Of a stretch of DNA of 64,000 nucleotides, positions 41,563-50,024 are shown piece by piece. How positions within the stretch are numbered: the first letter of the stretch is position 1; each line of letters begins with the position of its first letter. Under the pieces are notes generated by a model, which was given only the letters and a program-made list of their open reading frames with translations, was not told the DNA's origin and ran no database searches. The translations under genes were made by a program, and so were the position numbers. The DNA comes from Paenibacillus pasadenensis DSM 19293 (GTDB taxonomy: Bacteria > Bacillota > Bacilli > Paenibacillales > Paenibacillaceae): contig NZ_KE383856.1 in the NCBI RefSeq assembly GCF_000422485.1, positions 18,568-82,567 on the forward strand, given 5' to 3'.

Positions 41563-42708
41563 ATGGAATTGTTCTGGTTCATCCCGCTGCATGGAGACGG
41601 CCGCTATCTCGGCACGAGCGACGGCGCCCGCGCCGTCGACTACGACTATATGAAGCAGATCGCCGTGGCGGCCGACCGGCTCGGCTACGGCGGCGTGCTG
41701 CTGCCGACGGGCCGCTCCTGCGAGGACGCCTGGGTCGCCGCCTCGGCGCTCATCCCGGCGACGCAGCGGCTCAAGTATCTGGTGGCGATCCGCCCCGGCA
41801 TGATGGCGCCGGCGACGGCGGCGCGCATGGCGTCCACGTTCGACCGGCTGTCCGGCGGGCGGCTGCTCGTGAACATCGTGACGGGCGGCGATCCGGAGGA
41901 GCTCGCCGGAGACGGCCTGTTCCTGCCGCATGGCGAGCGCTATGAGCTGACCGATGAGTTCCTGAGCATCTATCGGCAGTTCCTGTCCGGCGAAAAGGTG
42001 CATTTCCAAGGCAAGCATCTGCGAAGCGACGGCGGGCAGCTGCTCTATCCGCCGCTGCAGCAGCCGTATCCGCCGCTTTACTTCGGCGGCTCGTCGCCGG
42101 CGGGCCAGGAGGTCGCCGCGGGCCATGCCGACGTCTACCTGACCTGGGGCGAGCCTCCGGCCGACGTCGCCGCCAAGCTCGACCAGGCGCGCGGGGCGGC
42201 CGCCGCCCGCGGGCGCAAGCTGCGCTTCGGCATCCGGCTGCATGTCATCGTGCGCGAGACGAACGAGCAGGCGTGGCAGGCGGCCGACGAGCTCATCCGC
42301 CATGTGGACGACCGCACGATCGCCGAGGCGCAAAAGGTGTTCGCCCGCTACGACTCGGTCGGCCAGCAGCGGATGGCCCGGCTGCACGGCGGCGACCGCT
42401 CCAAGCTGGAGATCTCGCCGAACCTGTGGGCCGGCGTCGGCCTCGTGCGCGGCGGAGCCGGCACGGCGCTCGTCGGCGATCCGCAGACGGTCGCCGAGCG
42501 CATCCGCGAATACGAGTCGCTCGGCATCGACACGTTCATCCTGTCCGGCTATCCGCATCTGGAGGAAGCCTACCGCACCGCCGAGCTGCTGTTCCCGCTG
42601 CTCGACCTGAAGCCGCAGGCCGAGCCGATCCGCACGCGCCTGCGGGCGTCCGGCGAGATCGTCGCTAACGACCTGCTGCCGGACGCGGTCGCCTCCGGCG
42701 GACGCTAG
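41563..42708 (+). CDS. ssuD: FMNH2-dependent alkanesulfonate monooxygenase
   Basis: A 381-aa luciferase-fold enzyme that oxygenates alkanesulfonates with FMNH2 and O2, releasing sulfite and an aldehyde. Family landmarks: [97 protein letters not shown] and [18 protein letters not shown]. The Cys in TGRSCED and the His/Tyr/Arg active-site pattern of SsuD are kept. ATG 41563 after GAGGAGAAAACA, 13 nt past ssuA. No flavin reductase gene (ssuE) is seen in the operon, so FMNH2 must come from elsewhere. Confidence 0.95.
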   Translation: MELFWFIPLHGDGRYLGTSDGARAVDYDYMKQIAVAADRLGYGGVLLPTGRSCEDAWVAASALIPATQRLKYLVAIRPGMMAPATAARMASTFDRLSGGRLLVNIVTGGDPEELAGDGLFLPHGERYELTDEFLSIYRQFLSGEKVHFQGKHLRSDGGQLLYPPLQQPYPPLYFGGSSPAGQEVAAGHADVYLTWGEPPADVAAKLDQARGAAAARGRKLRFGIRLHVIVRETNEQAWQAADELIRHVDDRTIAEAQKVFARYDSVGQQRMARLHGGDRSKLEISPNLWAGVGLVRGGAGTALVGDPQTVAERIREYESLGIDTFILSGYPHLEEAYRTAELLFPLLDLKPQAEPIRTRLRASGEIVANDLLPDAVASGGR

Positions 42709-42742
42709 GCCCGTCATTCGAGGGCAGAAGGAGGAGGTACCC

Positions 42743-43624
42743 ATCGAAAGGTCCGCATCCAAACGTTCCTGGACGGACAGCCGCCTGACCCCGTTCCTGG
42801 TGCCGGCGGCCATCCTGGTCGCCTGGCAGCTGCTCGGGCATTACGGCGCCGTGTCCTCGCGCACGCTTCCTACGCCGCTCAAGGTGGCGGAAGCGGGCAT
42901 CCAGCTCGCCCGCACCGGCGAGCTGCTGCGCTACATCTGGAGCAGCACCCAGCGGGCGCTGCTCGGCTTCCTCATCGGCGGCGGCATCGGCTTCGCGCTG
43001 GGACTGCTGAACGGCCTGTCCCACAGCGCCAACCGGCTGCTCGACAGCACGATCCAGATGGTGCGCAACGTGCCCCATCTGGCGCTGATCCCGCTCGTCA
43101 TCCTCTGGTTCGGCATCGGCGAGACGGCCAAGGTGTTTCTCGTCGTGCTGGGCGTGTTCTTCCCGATCTACCTCAACACGCTGCACGGCATCCGCTCGAT
43201 CGATCCCGGCCTGCTGGAGATGGCGCGCGTGTACAAGATCCGCGGCGCGGCGCTGTACCGGCATGTCGTCCTGCCGGGAGCGCTCGCCTCGATCCTCGTC
43301 GGCGTGCGCTACGCGCTCGGTCTCATGTGGCTGACGCTGATCGTCTCCGAGACGATCAGCGCCAACAGCGGCATCGGCTACATGGCGATGAACGCCCGCG
43401 AGTTCATGCGGCTCGACATCGTCGTGCTGGCGATCCTGCTTTATGCGGCGCTCGGCAAGCTGTCCGACCTCGCGGCCAAGGCGCTGGAGGAGCGGCTGCT
43501 GCAATGGAATCCCAACTATGCGGTCGACAGGAAAGGAGGCGGGCGGCGTGGGCGCAGAGCAGAGGCGGGCGGCATCCGGAGCGAGGCTGCAGATCCGGCA
43601 GGCGGCAAAGTGGTTCGGGGATAA
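42743..43624 (+). CDS. ssuC: sulfonate ABC transporter permease, apparent ATC start
   Basis: Integral membrane permease of the sulfonate importer, 293 aa from the proposed start, with about six helices. First helix [23 protein letters not shown] loop [20 protein letters not shown] near residue 160; later [20 protein letters not shown] and [16 protein letters not shown]. The only good ribosome binding site (AAGGAGGAGG, 42728-42737) points to ATC at 42743, giving [12 protein letters not shown]..., a normal SsuC N-terminus. There is no ATG, GTG or TTG in frame until GTG 42800, which has no site and would cut into the first helix. The 3' end runs 77 bp into ssuB. Confidence 0.85.
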   Translation: MERSASKRSWTDSRLTPFLVPAAILVAWQLLGHYGAVSSRTLPTPLKVAEAGIQLARTGELLRYIWSSTQRALLGFLIGGGIGFALGLLNGLSHSANRLLDSTIQMVRNVPHLALIPLVILWFGIGETAKVFLVVLGVFFPIYLNTLHGIRSIDPGLLEMARVYKIRGAALYRHVVLPGALASILVGVRYALGLMWLTLIVSETISANSGIGYMAMNAREFMRLDIVVLAILLYAALGKLSDLAAKALEERLLQWNPNYAVDRKGGGRRGRRAEAGGIRSEAADPAGGKVVRG

Positions 43625-44327
43625 GCAGGTGCTGCATGAAGTGGAGCTCGACGTGCCGGCGGGCCAGTTCGTCGCCATCGTCGGACGCAGCGGCTGCGGC
43701 AAGAGCACGCTGCTGCGGCTGATCGCGGGGCTGGACGCCCCGAGCTCGGGCAGCGTCAGCCTCGACGGCGAGCCGGTAGCGGGCATCGGCGACCGGACGC
43801 GGATGCTGTTCCAGGACGCGCGGCTGCTGCCGTGGAAAAGCGCCCTCGACAACGTGCGCGTCGCCAGCGGCGGGACCGACCGCGCCCAGGCGCAACGCGC
43901 GCTGGAGCAGGTCGGCCTCGGCGACCGGGCGGACGAGTGGCCGGGCGTGCTGTCCGGCGGACAGCGGCAGCGGGTCGCGCTTGCCCGCGCGCTCGGCGGG
44001 CAGCCCGGCCTGCTGCTGCTCGACGAGCCGCTCGGCGCGCTGGACGCGCTGACGCGCATCGAGATGCAGCAGCTGATCGAGCGGCTGTGGCGCGAGCAGG
44101 GCTTCACCGCCGTGCTCGTCACGCATGATGTGAGCGAGGCGGTGGCGCTGGCCGACCGGGTCATCCTGATCGAGGAGGGGCGCATCGGGCTCGACCTCGA
44201 CATCCGGCTCGACCGCCCGCGAGAGCATGACAGCTCGTTCGCGCATTACGAGCGGACGATTCTCGACCGCATCCTCGAACGGGATGCGGAGGCGGATCGG
44301 CGGCGAGAGCAGGTGTATACGATTTAA
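43548..44327 (+). CDS. ssuB: sulfonate ABC transporter ATP-binding protein
   Basis: ATPase of the sulfonate importer, 259 aa. Walker [10 protein letters not shown] (about 45-53), Q-loop [10 protein letters not shown], signature [15 protein letters not shown], Walker [13 protein letters not shown] and the H-loop His in [18 protein letters not shown] start at 43548 with AAAGGAGG 8 nt before, inside the end of ssuC (77-bp overlap). It completes the four-gene ssu operon; convergent with the AraC-type gene that follows after 37 nt. Confidence 0.93.
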   Translation: MGAEQRRAASGARLQIRQAAKWFGDKQVLHEVELDVPAGQFVAIVGRSGCGKSTLLRLIAGLDAPSSGSVSLDGEPVAGIGDRTRMLFQDARLLPWKSALDNVRVASGGTDRAQAQRALEQVGLGDRADEWPGVLSGGQRQRVALARALGGQPGLLLLDEPLGALDALTRIEMQQLIERLWREQGFTAVLVTHDVSEAVALADRVILIEEGRIGLDLDIRLDRPREHDSSFAHYERTILDRILERDAEADRRREQVYTI

Positions 44328-44364
44328 CGGCATCGGCTTCCTTCGGAGGCTGCATATATACACG

Positions 44365-45240
44365 CTAGCCTTCCGTCCCTCCCGCGCCATAGGCGCTGGG
44401 AGGGACGCCTTTGCTTTTCTTGAACGCCTTGCTGAAGGAATAGACGTCCTCGAAGCCGACGAGGCGGCCGATCTCGCCGACGCGAAGCGTCGTCGTCCGC
44501 AGCAGCTCGCAGGCGCGGTCGATGCGCACCTTGTTGGCGTACTGCGCGATCGGCATGCCGGCGAGCTGGCGGAACGAGCGGTTCAGGGCGTCGAAGCTGC
44601 AGCCGAGCTCGCGCTCGATCCGTTCGCCCGTCCATTTGCCGGCATCGTCCTGGTGGATGCGGTCGAGCAGCTCATGCGCGGCCAGGTCGAGTCGGGACGT
44701 CCGCTTGCGGCTGCGCTGCAGCTGCGCCAGCATATGCTCGCGCGACAGCCAGACGAACAGCTCCGCCAGCTTCAGCGAGGCTAGGACGCGGTTGTACTGC
44801 TTGCGCCGCTGCAGCTGGATGAGCTCGCTCAGGACGCCGGCGGCCGGAGAGCGGGAGAACAGGGCGGGGATGTGGAACTGCTTCGGGAAGCGGCAGCGGC
44901 TGTCCGCCTCCTCCTCTTCTTCACGGAAGAAGGAGGAGACGAGCGGCTCCGTCTCGCCGGACGGCAGGCGGATCAGCTCCGGGTGCCTGAAGTGGATGTA
45001 GTAATAGTCGCAGGCATGGGCGGCCGTTCCTTCATGCTCCAGTCCGTCCTCGAGCAGGAGGGCGTCGCCGCTGCGCAGGACATGCGGCTGCCCGTCCTCG
45101 AGCAGATGCAGCTCGCCGCTTTTGACGAGGTAGAGGATGGGCTCGTCGGAGACGCGCCTGAAATGCATCCAGGGGCTGCCGTAGGAGATGAAGCCGACCA
45201 GAGCCACCTGCGGAGCGAATTCCAGATTGATCGAGATCAC
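44365..45240 (-). CDS. AraC-family transcriptional regulator
   Basis: A 291-aa regulator with an N-terminal cupin-like ligand domain (about 20-100: ILYLVKSGELHLLEDGQPHV, then YYYIHFRHPE) and a C-terminal pair of AraC helix-turn-helix motifs (about 190-280: IERELGCSFDALNRSFRQLA, then RVGEIGRLVGFEDVYSFSKA, ending FKKSKGVPPSAYG). Divergent from the oxidoreductase-ThuA pair, which is its likely target. Start ATG 45240. A GC-rich inverted repeat lies within the last codons (44375-44406). Confidence 0.85.
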   Translation of the reverse strand: MISINLEFAPQVALVGFISYGSPWMHFRRVSDEPILYLVKSGELHLLEDGQPHVLRSGDALLLEDGLEHEGTAAHACDYYYIHFRHPELIRLPSGETEPLVSSFFREEEEEADSRCRFPKQFHIPALFSRSPAAGVLSELIQLQRRKQYNRVLASLKLAELFVWLSREHMLAQLQRSRKRTSRLDLAAHELLDRIHQDDAGKWTGERIERELGCSFDALNRSFRQLAGMPIAQYANKVRIDRACELLRTTTLRVGEIGRLVGFEDVYSFSKAFKKSKGVPPSAYGAGGTEG

Positions 45241-45376
45241 GAGGAAGCGTGCTCCCCTTTCAGCATAAAAGTCGGAATTGGATAAATGATGCCCGAAACG
45301 GCCATGTTCATCCCGTCCATCCTATCCTATGCTGGGAGTGGAGTTCAATCCCAATGGACAACAGAGGTGAGATGAA

Positions 45377-46417
45377 ATGGCGGCCTTGAAAATCGGATTC
45401 ATTGGAGTCGGAGGAATAGCCTCCTTTTATGCGGACGGACTGAAGAAGATTCCCGATGCGGAAATCTGGTCGATCTGCGACAGCAGCCCGGAGCCGCTCG
45501 AGCGGCGCAGGGTCGAGTGGGGGCTGCCGGCAGCGCGCGTGTACGAGGAGCCCGAGGCGATGCTGCGCGATCCCGAGCTGGACGCGGTCATGATCGGCAC
45601 GCCGAACGAGAGCCACTGCGGGCTGGCCAAGCTGGCGATCGCGAGCGGCAAGGCGTTTGCGCTGGAGAAGCCGGTGGCGATGGACGCGGCGGAAGCGGCG
45701 GAGCTGGCGCAGCTTTTGAAAGCGTCTCCCGTTCCGCATCTGATCTGTTTTTCCTACCGCTACAAAAAAGCCGCCCGGTACGCGAGGCAGCTCATCAACG
45801 AGGGGCGGCTGGGCAGGATCCTGCATGTCCACAGCCAGTACATGCAGGGCTGGGCGATGGACGAGCGCATTCCGCTCGTCTGGAGGTTCCGCAAGGAGAA
45901 GACGGGATCGGGCGCGATCGGCGATCTGGGCAGCCACATTCTGGACCTGACCCGCTTCCTGATCGGCGGCACCGAGCGCGTCGTCGCCGATGCCGGCACG
46001 ATCGTGCCGCAGCGCGACCTGCTGGACGGCTCCGGGCAAGGCGAGGTCGACGTCGACGACTTTTGCCATGTGCTCTCCCGCCTCGAGGGCGGCATCTCGT
46101 CAACGATGGCGATCTCCCGCTTCGCGAGCGGTCGCGGCAATTACCAGCGGATCGAGATTTACGGCACGAAGGGCGCGCTCGTCTACCGGCTGGAGGAGGA
46201 CGATACGCTCCGCATCCGACTGGACGGCGACGAGGCGTTCCGCTCGGTCGACATCCCGGAGGCGTTCCATGCTGATCAAATGCGATCCTTCATCGAGCTG
46301 CTGCAGGGCGGCGGAGACGGGCTCGACGCGACAATCGAGGATGGGCTGGCGAATCAGCGGGCGGTGGACGCCATCGTAGAGTCGTTCGAGCAGCGGCGAT
46401 GGGTAACGATTGAATAG
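45377..46417 (+). CDS. Gfo/Idh/MocA family oxidoreductase
   Basis: A 346-aa NAD(P)-dependent sugar or inositol-type dehydrogenase. N-terminal Rossmann fold (LKIGFIGVGGIASFYADGLK), EKPVAMDAAEAAEL carrying the conserved EKP Lys near residue 97, HVHSQYMQGWAMDERIPLVW, and the helix with GAIGDLGSHILDLTRFLIGG in which the Asp and His are the usual catalytic pair. ATG 45377 after GAGGTGAGA. Followed 12 nt later by a ThuA-like gene; the pair is common in sugar catabolism. Substrate unknown. Confidence 0.9.
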   Translation: MAALKIGFIGVGGIASFYADGLKKIPDAEIWSICDSSPEPLERRRVEWGLPAARVYEEPEAMLRDPELDAVMIGTPNESHCGLAKLAIASGKAFALEKPVAMDAAEAAELAQLLKASPVPHLICFSYRYKKAARYARQLINEGRLGRILHVHSQYMQGWAMDERIPLVWRFRKEKTGSGAIGDLGSHILDLTRFLIGGTERVVADAGTIVPQRDLLDGSGQGEVDVDDFCHVLSRLEGGISSTMAISRFASGRGNYQRIEIYGTKGALVYRLEEDDTLRIRLDGDEAFRSVDIPEAFHADQMRSFIELLQGGGDGLDATIEDGLANQRAVDAIVESFEQRRWVTIE

Positions 46418-46429
46418 GAGGAGATCAGC

Positions 46430-47161
46430 ATGGCAGCGATCCGAGTCACCGTATGGAATGAATATCGGCATGAGAAGACCAATCCCCGGGTAGCGGAAAT
46501 CTACCCGGAAGGCATCCACGGCGCGATCGCCGCCCATCTGCGTAGGGCAGGTTCGTTCGAGGTACGGACCGCGACGCTGGACGAACCGGAGCATGGCTTG
46601 ACCGAAGAGGTGCTGGAGCAGACCGACGTGCTGCTCTGGTGGGGCCATCTGGCCCATGACGAGGTGAGCGACCAGATCGCGAGCCGCGTGCAGGACCGCG
46701 TGCTGCAGGGCATGGGCCTGATCGTGCTCCACTCCGGACATGGCTCCAAAGTGTTCGGTCGCCTGCTCGGAACGCGCACAGGCGCGCTGAAGTGGCGGGA
46801 TGACGGCGAGCGGGAGCGCCTCTGGGTGATCGAGCACGGCCATCCGATTGCCGACGGGCTTGGAGAATTTATCGAGATTCCCAAGGAGGAGATGTACGGC
46901 GAGCGGTTCGAGATTCCGGCGCCGGACGAGCTCGTGTTCATCTCCTGGTTCGAGGGCGGCGAGGTGTTCCGCAGCGGCTGCTGCTACCGGCGCGGCAAGG
47001 GCAGGCTGTTCTATTTCCGTCCGGGACATGAGACGTTCCCCGTCTACCATCATCCGGACGTGCTGCAGGTCATCGGCAACGCCGTGCGCTGGGCGGCGCC
47101 GACTCCGGGAGCTCCGGCCGTCTACGGACGGATGGCGCCGATCGAGCCGATCGGCCGGTGA
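46430..47161 (+). CDS. ThuA-like protein (trehalose-utilisation family)
   Basis: A 243-aa protein of the ThuA-like, glutamine-amidotransferase-fold family. [20 protein letters not shown] at the start, [20 protein letters not shown] near 68, [20 protein letters not shown] near 103, [20 protein letters not shown] near 185 and [20 protein letters not shown] near 205. The catalytic Cys of true amidotransferases is not evident. ThuA homologues act with Gfo/Idh oxidoreductases on 3-keto sugars in some bacteria, which fits the neighbour. ATG 46430 after AGGAGGAG. The lacI promoter begins at its stop codon. Confidence 0.88.
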   Translation: MAAIRVTVWNEYRHEKTNPRVAEIYPEGIHGAIAAHLRRAGSFEVRTATLDEPEHGLTEEVLEQTDVLLWWGHLAHDEVSDQIASRVQDRVLQGMGLIVLHSGHGSKVFGRLLGTRTGALKWRDDGERERLWVIEHGHPIADGLGEFIEIPKEEMYGERFEIPAPDELVFISWFEGGEVFRSGCCYRRGKGRLFYFRPGHETFPVYHHPDVLQVIGNAVRWAAPTPGAPAVYGRMAPIEPIGR

Positions 47162-47208
47162 TTGACGGACTGGCGGCCGGCTCCTATACTTGACGTAACC
47201 GGTTACGT
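47162..47208 (+). promoter_or_regulatory. lacI promoter with LacI-type operator
   Basis: TTGACG (47162-47167), 17-bp spacer and TATACT (47185-47190). The perfect 16-bp palindrome ACGTAACCGGTTACGT (47193-47208), with the central CG typical of LacI-family sites, covers the predicted transcription start. This is the position for autorepression of lacI and the downstream alpha-glucosidase. Confidence 0.85.
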
Positions 47209-47237
47209 TACGGGCAACAACCTATAGGAGGCGGCGA

Positions 47238-48242
47238 ATGCTTACGATCCGCGATGTAGCCCGCGAGGCCGGGGTGTCGGTGGCGACGGTGTCCCGCGTG
47301 CTGAACGGCCTCGCCGGCTACTCGGACAAGACGAAGCGAAAGGTGCTCCAGACGATTGAAGAGCTGGGCTACCACCCGAACGCGGTCGCCCGCTCGCTGA
47401 CGAACAAGCGGACGCGGACGATCGGCGTGCTGTTCCCGATGCTCTCCAGCGAGTTCGCCGCAGGCCTGCTGCAGGGCATCGAGAGCTATGCCCATGCGTG
47501 CGGCTACAGCGTGCTCGTCTGCAATACGGACGAGGACGGCAAGCGCACGCTCGACTACCTGCAGACGCTGCGCGAGAAGCAGGCCGACGGCATCCTGTTC
47601 GTCAGCGAGGCGCTGACGGAGCCGTATCTCGCGGCGCTCCGCCGAATGGACGTGCCTGTCGTGCTCATCAACTCGGAGACGGCCGACCCCCGATTCCCCC
47701 ATGTCAAGGTGGATGACGCCCAAGCCGCTTACGATGCCGCATCCTACTTGATCGCGCAGGGCCATCGCGACATCGCGATGATCGCCGGCACCGAGAAGGA
47801 TCCGGTCGCCGGCGCGCCGAGAGTGCAGGGCTGCCGGCAAGCTCTCCTCGATCACGGCCTGCCATGGGTACCGGAGCGGGTCGTCTACGGCGACTTCTTC
47901 TATGAGAGCGGCGCCGTCGCCATGCGGCGGCTGCTGGAGAGAGGCCTCCCTTTCACGGCGGTATTCGCCGCCAGCGACGAGATGGCGGCCGGCGCGATGC
48001 ATCATGCGCTCGCGGCGGGCATCCGGGTGCCGGAGGAGCTGTCGGTCATCGGCTACGACGACATCCGCCTGGCGCGGATGGTGCATCCGCCGCTCACGAC
48101 CGTGCATCAGCCGCTGGCGGAGCTGGGGCGGACGGCCGTCGAGAAGCTTATCGCCATGGCCGAGACGGGGCAGCCGGGAGAGTCCGTCCGGATCGCCCAT
48201 CGGATTGTCGAGCGGCAGAGCGTTCGGAGCCTTTCCACATGA
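47238..48242 (+). CDS. LacI-family repressor
   Basis: A 334-aa LacI/GalR regulator. HTH at residues 2-25 (LTIRDVAREAGVSVATVSRV), hinge and dimer interface after that (RSLTNKRTRTIGVLFPMLSS), and sugar-binding lobes with GILFVSEALTEPYLAALRRM, PVVLINSE, GTEKDPVAGAPRVQGCRQAL and LSVIGYDDIRLARMVHPPLT. ATG 47238 after GGAGGCGG. Only 27 nt separate it from the alpha-1,6-glucosidase, so the effector is probably isomaltose or a related oligosaccharide. An operator-like palindrome covers its own start region and a 14/16 copy lies inside the next gene. Confidence 0.93.
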   Translation: MLTIRDVAREAGVSVATVSRVLNGLAGYSDKTKRKVLQTIEELGYHPNAVARSLTNKRTRTIGVLFPMLSSEFAAGLLQGIESYAHACGYSVLVCNTDEDGKRTLDYLQTLREKQADGILFVSEALTEPYLAALRRMDVPVVLINSETADPRFPHVKVDDAQAAYDAASYLIAQGHRDIAMIAGTEKDPVAGAPRVQGCRQALLDHGLPWVPERVVYGDFFYESGAVAMRRLLERGLPFTAVFAASDEMAAGAMHHALAAGIRVPEELSVIGYDDIRLARMVHPPLTTVHQPLAELGRTAVEKLIAMAETGQPGESVRIAHRIVERQSVRSLST

Positions 48243-48269
48243 GCATGAACGACGAAAGGAAGAGGACAA

Positions 48270-49940
48270 ATGGCAGACAAGTGGTGGAAAGACAGCGTCG
48301 TATACCAGATCTACCCGCGCAGCTTCATGGACAGCGACGGAGACGGAATCGGAGACATCCCCGGCATCCTCTCGAAGCTCGACTATCTGAAGCGGCTCGG
48401 CGTCGACGTCATCTGGCTCTGTCCGGTCTATGAATCGCCCAACGACGACAACGGCTACGACATCAGCGACTACCGGTCGATCCTGAGCGAGTTCGGCACG
48501 ATCGCGGACTGGGAGGAGCTGCTGGCCCAGATCCACGCGCGCGGCATGAAGCTCATCATGGACCTGGTCGTCAACCACAGCTCCGACGAGCATGCCTGGT
48601 TCGTCGAGTCGCGCAAGTCCAAGGACAATCCGTACCGCGACTACTATATTTGGCGTCCGGGGGCGGACGGCGGCGAGCCGAACGACTGGGGCTCCTTCTT
48701 CAGCGGCTCCGCCTGGCAGTACGACGAGCGGACGGAAGAATATTTCCTGCATCTCTTCTCCAAGAAGCAGCCGGACCTCAACTGGGAAAATCCGAAGCTG
48801 CGGCAGGACGTGTACGACATGATGGCCTGGTGGCTTGACAAGGGCATCGACGGCTTCCGGATGGACGTCATCAACCTCATCTCCAAGAACCCCGCTCTCC
48901 CGCGGGTCGAGCAAGGCGAAGGCTGGCGCTTTGGCGGCGAGCATTTCATGAACGGCCCCCGCGTGCATGAATACCTGCAGGAGATGAACCGAGAGGTGCT
49001 GTCCAAGTACGACATCATGACGGTGGGGGAGACGATCGGCGTGACGCCGGAGGATGCCGCGCTGTACGTCGGCGAGGAGCGGAACGAGCTGAACATGGTG
49101 TTCCACTTCGAGCTCATGGACGTCGACTCCGGCCCGCACGGCAAATGGGATCTCAAGCCCTGGGACCTGCGCGACATCAAGCGGATCATCGCCAAGTGGC
49201 AGACCGGGCTCGAGGGCAAGGGCTGGAACAGCCTCTACCTCAACAACCACGACCAGCCGCGCATGCTGTCGCGCTTCGGCGACGACCGGACTTACCGCAA
49301 GGAATCCGGCAAGATGCTGGCGACGCTGCTGCATACGCTGCAGGGCACGCCGTACATCTATCAGGGCGAGGAGCTCGGCATGACGAACGTTAGGTTCGCC
49401 TCGATCGAGAGCTACAAGGACATCGAGACGCTCAACATGTTCGCGGAGCAGCTTGCGGCGGGACGCGACGAGGCGGACATCATGAACGCCATCTACGCCA
49501 AAGGCCGGGACAACGGGCGGACGCCGATGCAGTGGGACGGATCGGAGCATGCGGGATTCACAACCGGCACGCCTTGGATCGCCGTCAATCCGAACTATCC
49601 CGACATCAACGCCGAGCAGGCAGTGAACGACCCGGATTCGATCTTCCACTACTATCGGCAGCTGATCGCGCTTCGCCGCGAGCATGACGTAACCGGTTAC
49701 TCCGGGTTCCGCCTGATCGGGGAGGAGGATGAGCGCGTCTTCGCCTACGTCCGCTCCCGAGGGGAAGAGTCGCTGCTCGTCGTACTCAATTTCTTCGGAG
49801 ATCAGGCCGAGTTCCGGCTCCCCGAGGAGATCGGGTTCAGCCGCGCAGAACGGCTGATCGGCAACTATGACCCGCCCGCGAATCTGCGCCGCGCCCTCTT
49901 GCGGCCGTACGAAGCTCAAGTCTACCGGCTGTTCGCCTGA
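48270..49940 (+). CDS. malL: oligo-1,6-glucosidase (GH13_31)
   Basis: Cytoplasmic GH13 alpha-glucosidase, 556 aa, no signal peptide. N-terminal WWKDSVVYQIYPRSFMDSDG; region I DLVVNHSSDEH; nucleophile Asp199 in GFRMDVIN; acid/base Glu254 in TVGET; Asp328 in NNHDQPR. Val200 directly after the nucleophile is the residue that marks alpha-1,6 (isomaltase, oligo-1,6-glucosidase) rather than alpha-1,4 specificity in this subfamily. It should split imported isomaltooligosaccharides to glucose. ATG 48270 after GGAAGAGG. The site GTAACCGGTTAC at 49689-49700 (codons 474-477) copies the operator of lacI. A strong terminator follows. The symbol malL is by family; sucrose or trulose cleavage is not excluded. 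Confidence 0.92.
   Translation: MADKWWKDSVVYQIYPRSFMDSDGDGIGDIPGILSKLDYLKRLGVDVIWLCPVYESPNDDNGYDISDYRSILSEFGTIADWEELLAQIHARGMKLIMDLVVNHSSDEHAWFVESRKSKDNPYRDYYIWRPGADGGEPNDWGSFFSGSAWQYDERTEEYFLHLFSKKQPDLNWENPKLRQDVYDMMAWWLDKGIDGFRMDVINLISKNPALPRVEQGEGWRFGGEHFMNGPRVHEYLQEMNREVLSKYDIMTVGETIGVTPEDAALYVGEERNELNMVFHFELMDVDSGPHGKWDLKPWDLRDIKRIIAKWQTGLEGKGWNSLYLNNHDQPRMLSRFGDDRTYRKESGKMLATLLHTLQGTPYIYQGEELGMTNVRFASIESYKDIETLNMFAEQLAAGRDEADIMNAIYAKGRDNGRTPMQWDGSEHAGFTTGTPWIAVNPNYPDINAEQAVNDPDSIFHYYRQLIALRREHDVTGYSGFRLIGEEDERVFAYVRSRGEESLLVVLNFFGDQAEFRLPEEIGFSRAERLIGNYDPPANLRRALLRPYEAQVYRLFA
49687..49702 (+). promoter_or_regulatory. intragenic second LacI operator
   Basis: ACGTAACCGGTTACTC matches the lacI-promoter palindrome at 14 of 16 positions, with a perfect GTAACCGGTTAC core (49689-49700). 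It lies 2.49 kb downstream, within the glucosidase coding sequence. Confidence 0.6.
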
Positions 49941-49953
49941 TCGGCCGAACCGG

Positions 49954-49995
49954 CGCGGGCCGATCTGCCGCAAGGCAGGTCTGCCCGCGTTTTTT
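49954..49995 (+). terminator. rho-independent terminator
   Basis: CGCGGGC (49954-49960) pairs with GCCCGCG (49983-49989) around an inner CTGCC/GGCAG stem and is followed by six Ts. It separates the glucosidase from the sensor kinase. Confidence 0.9.
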
Positions 49996-50024
49996 CCCAT
50001 TTTCTTCCCCGGAGGCGCTTCCTC

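Noticed and set aside
44375-44406. Terminator at the end of the AraC-type gene
   Set aside because: A good inverted repeat, but it lies within the last codons and has no T-run; treated as part of the coding sequence.
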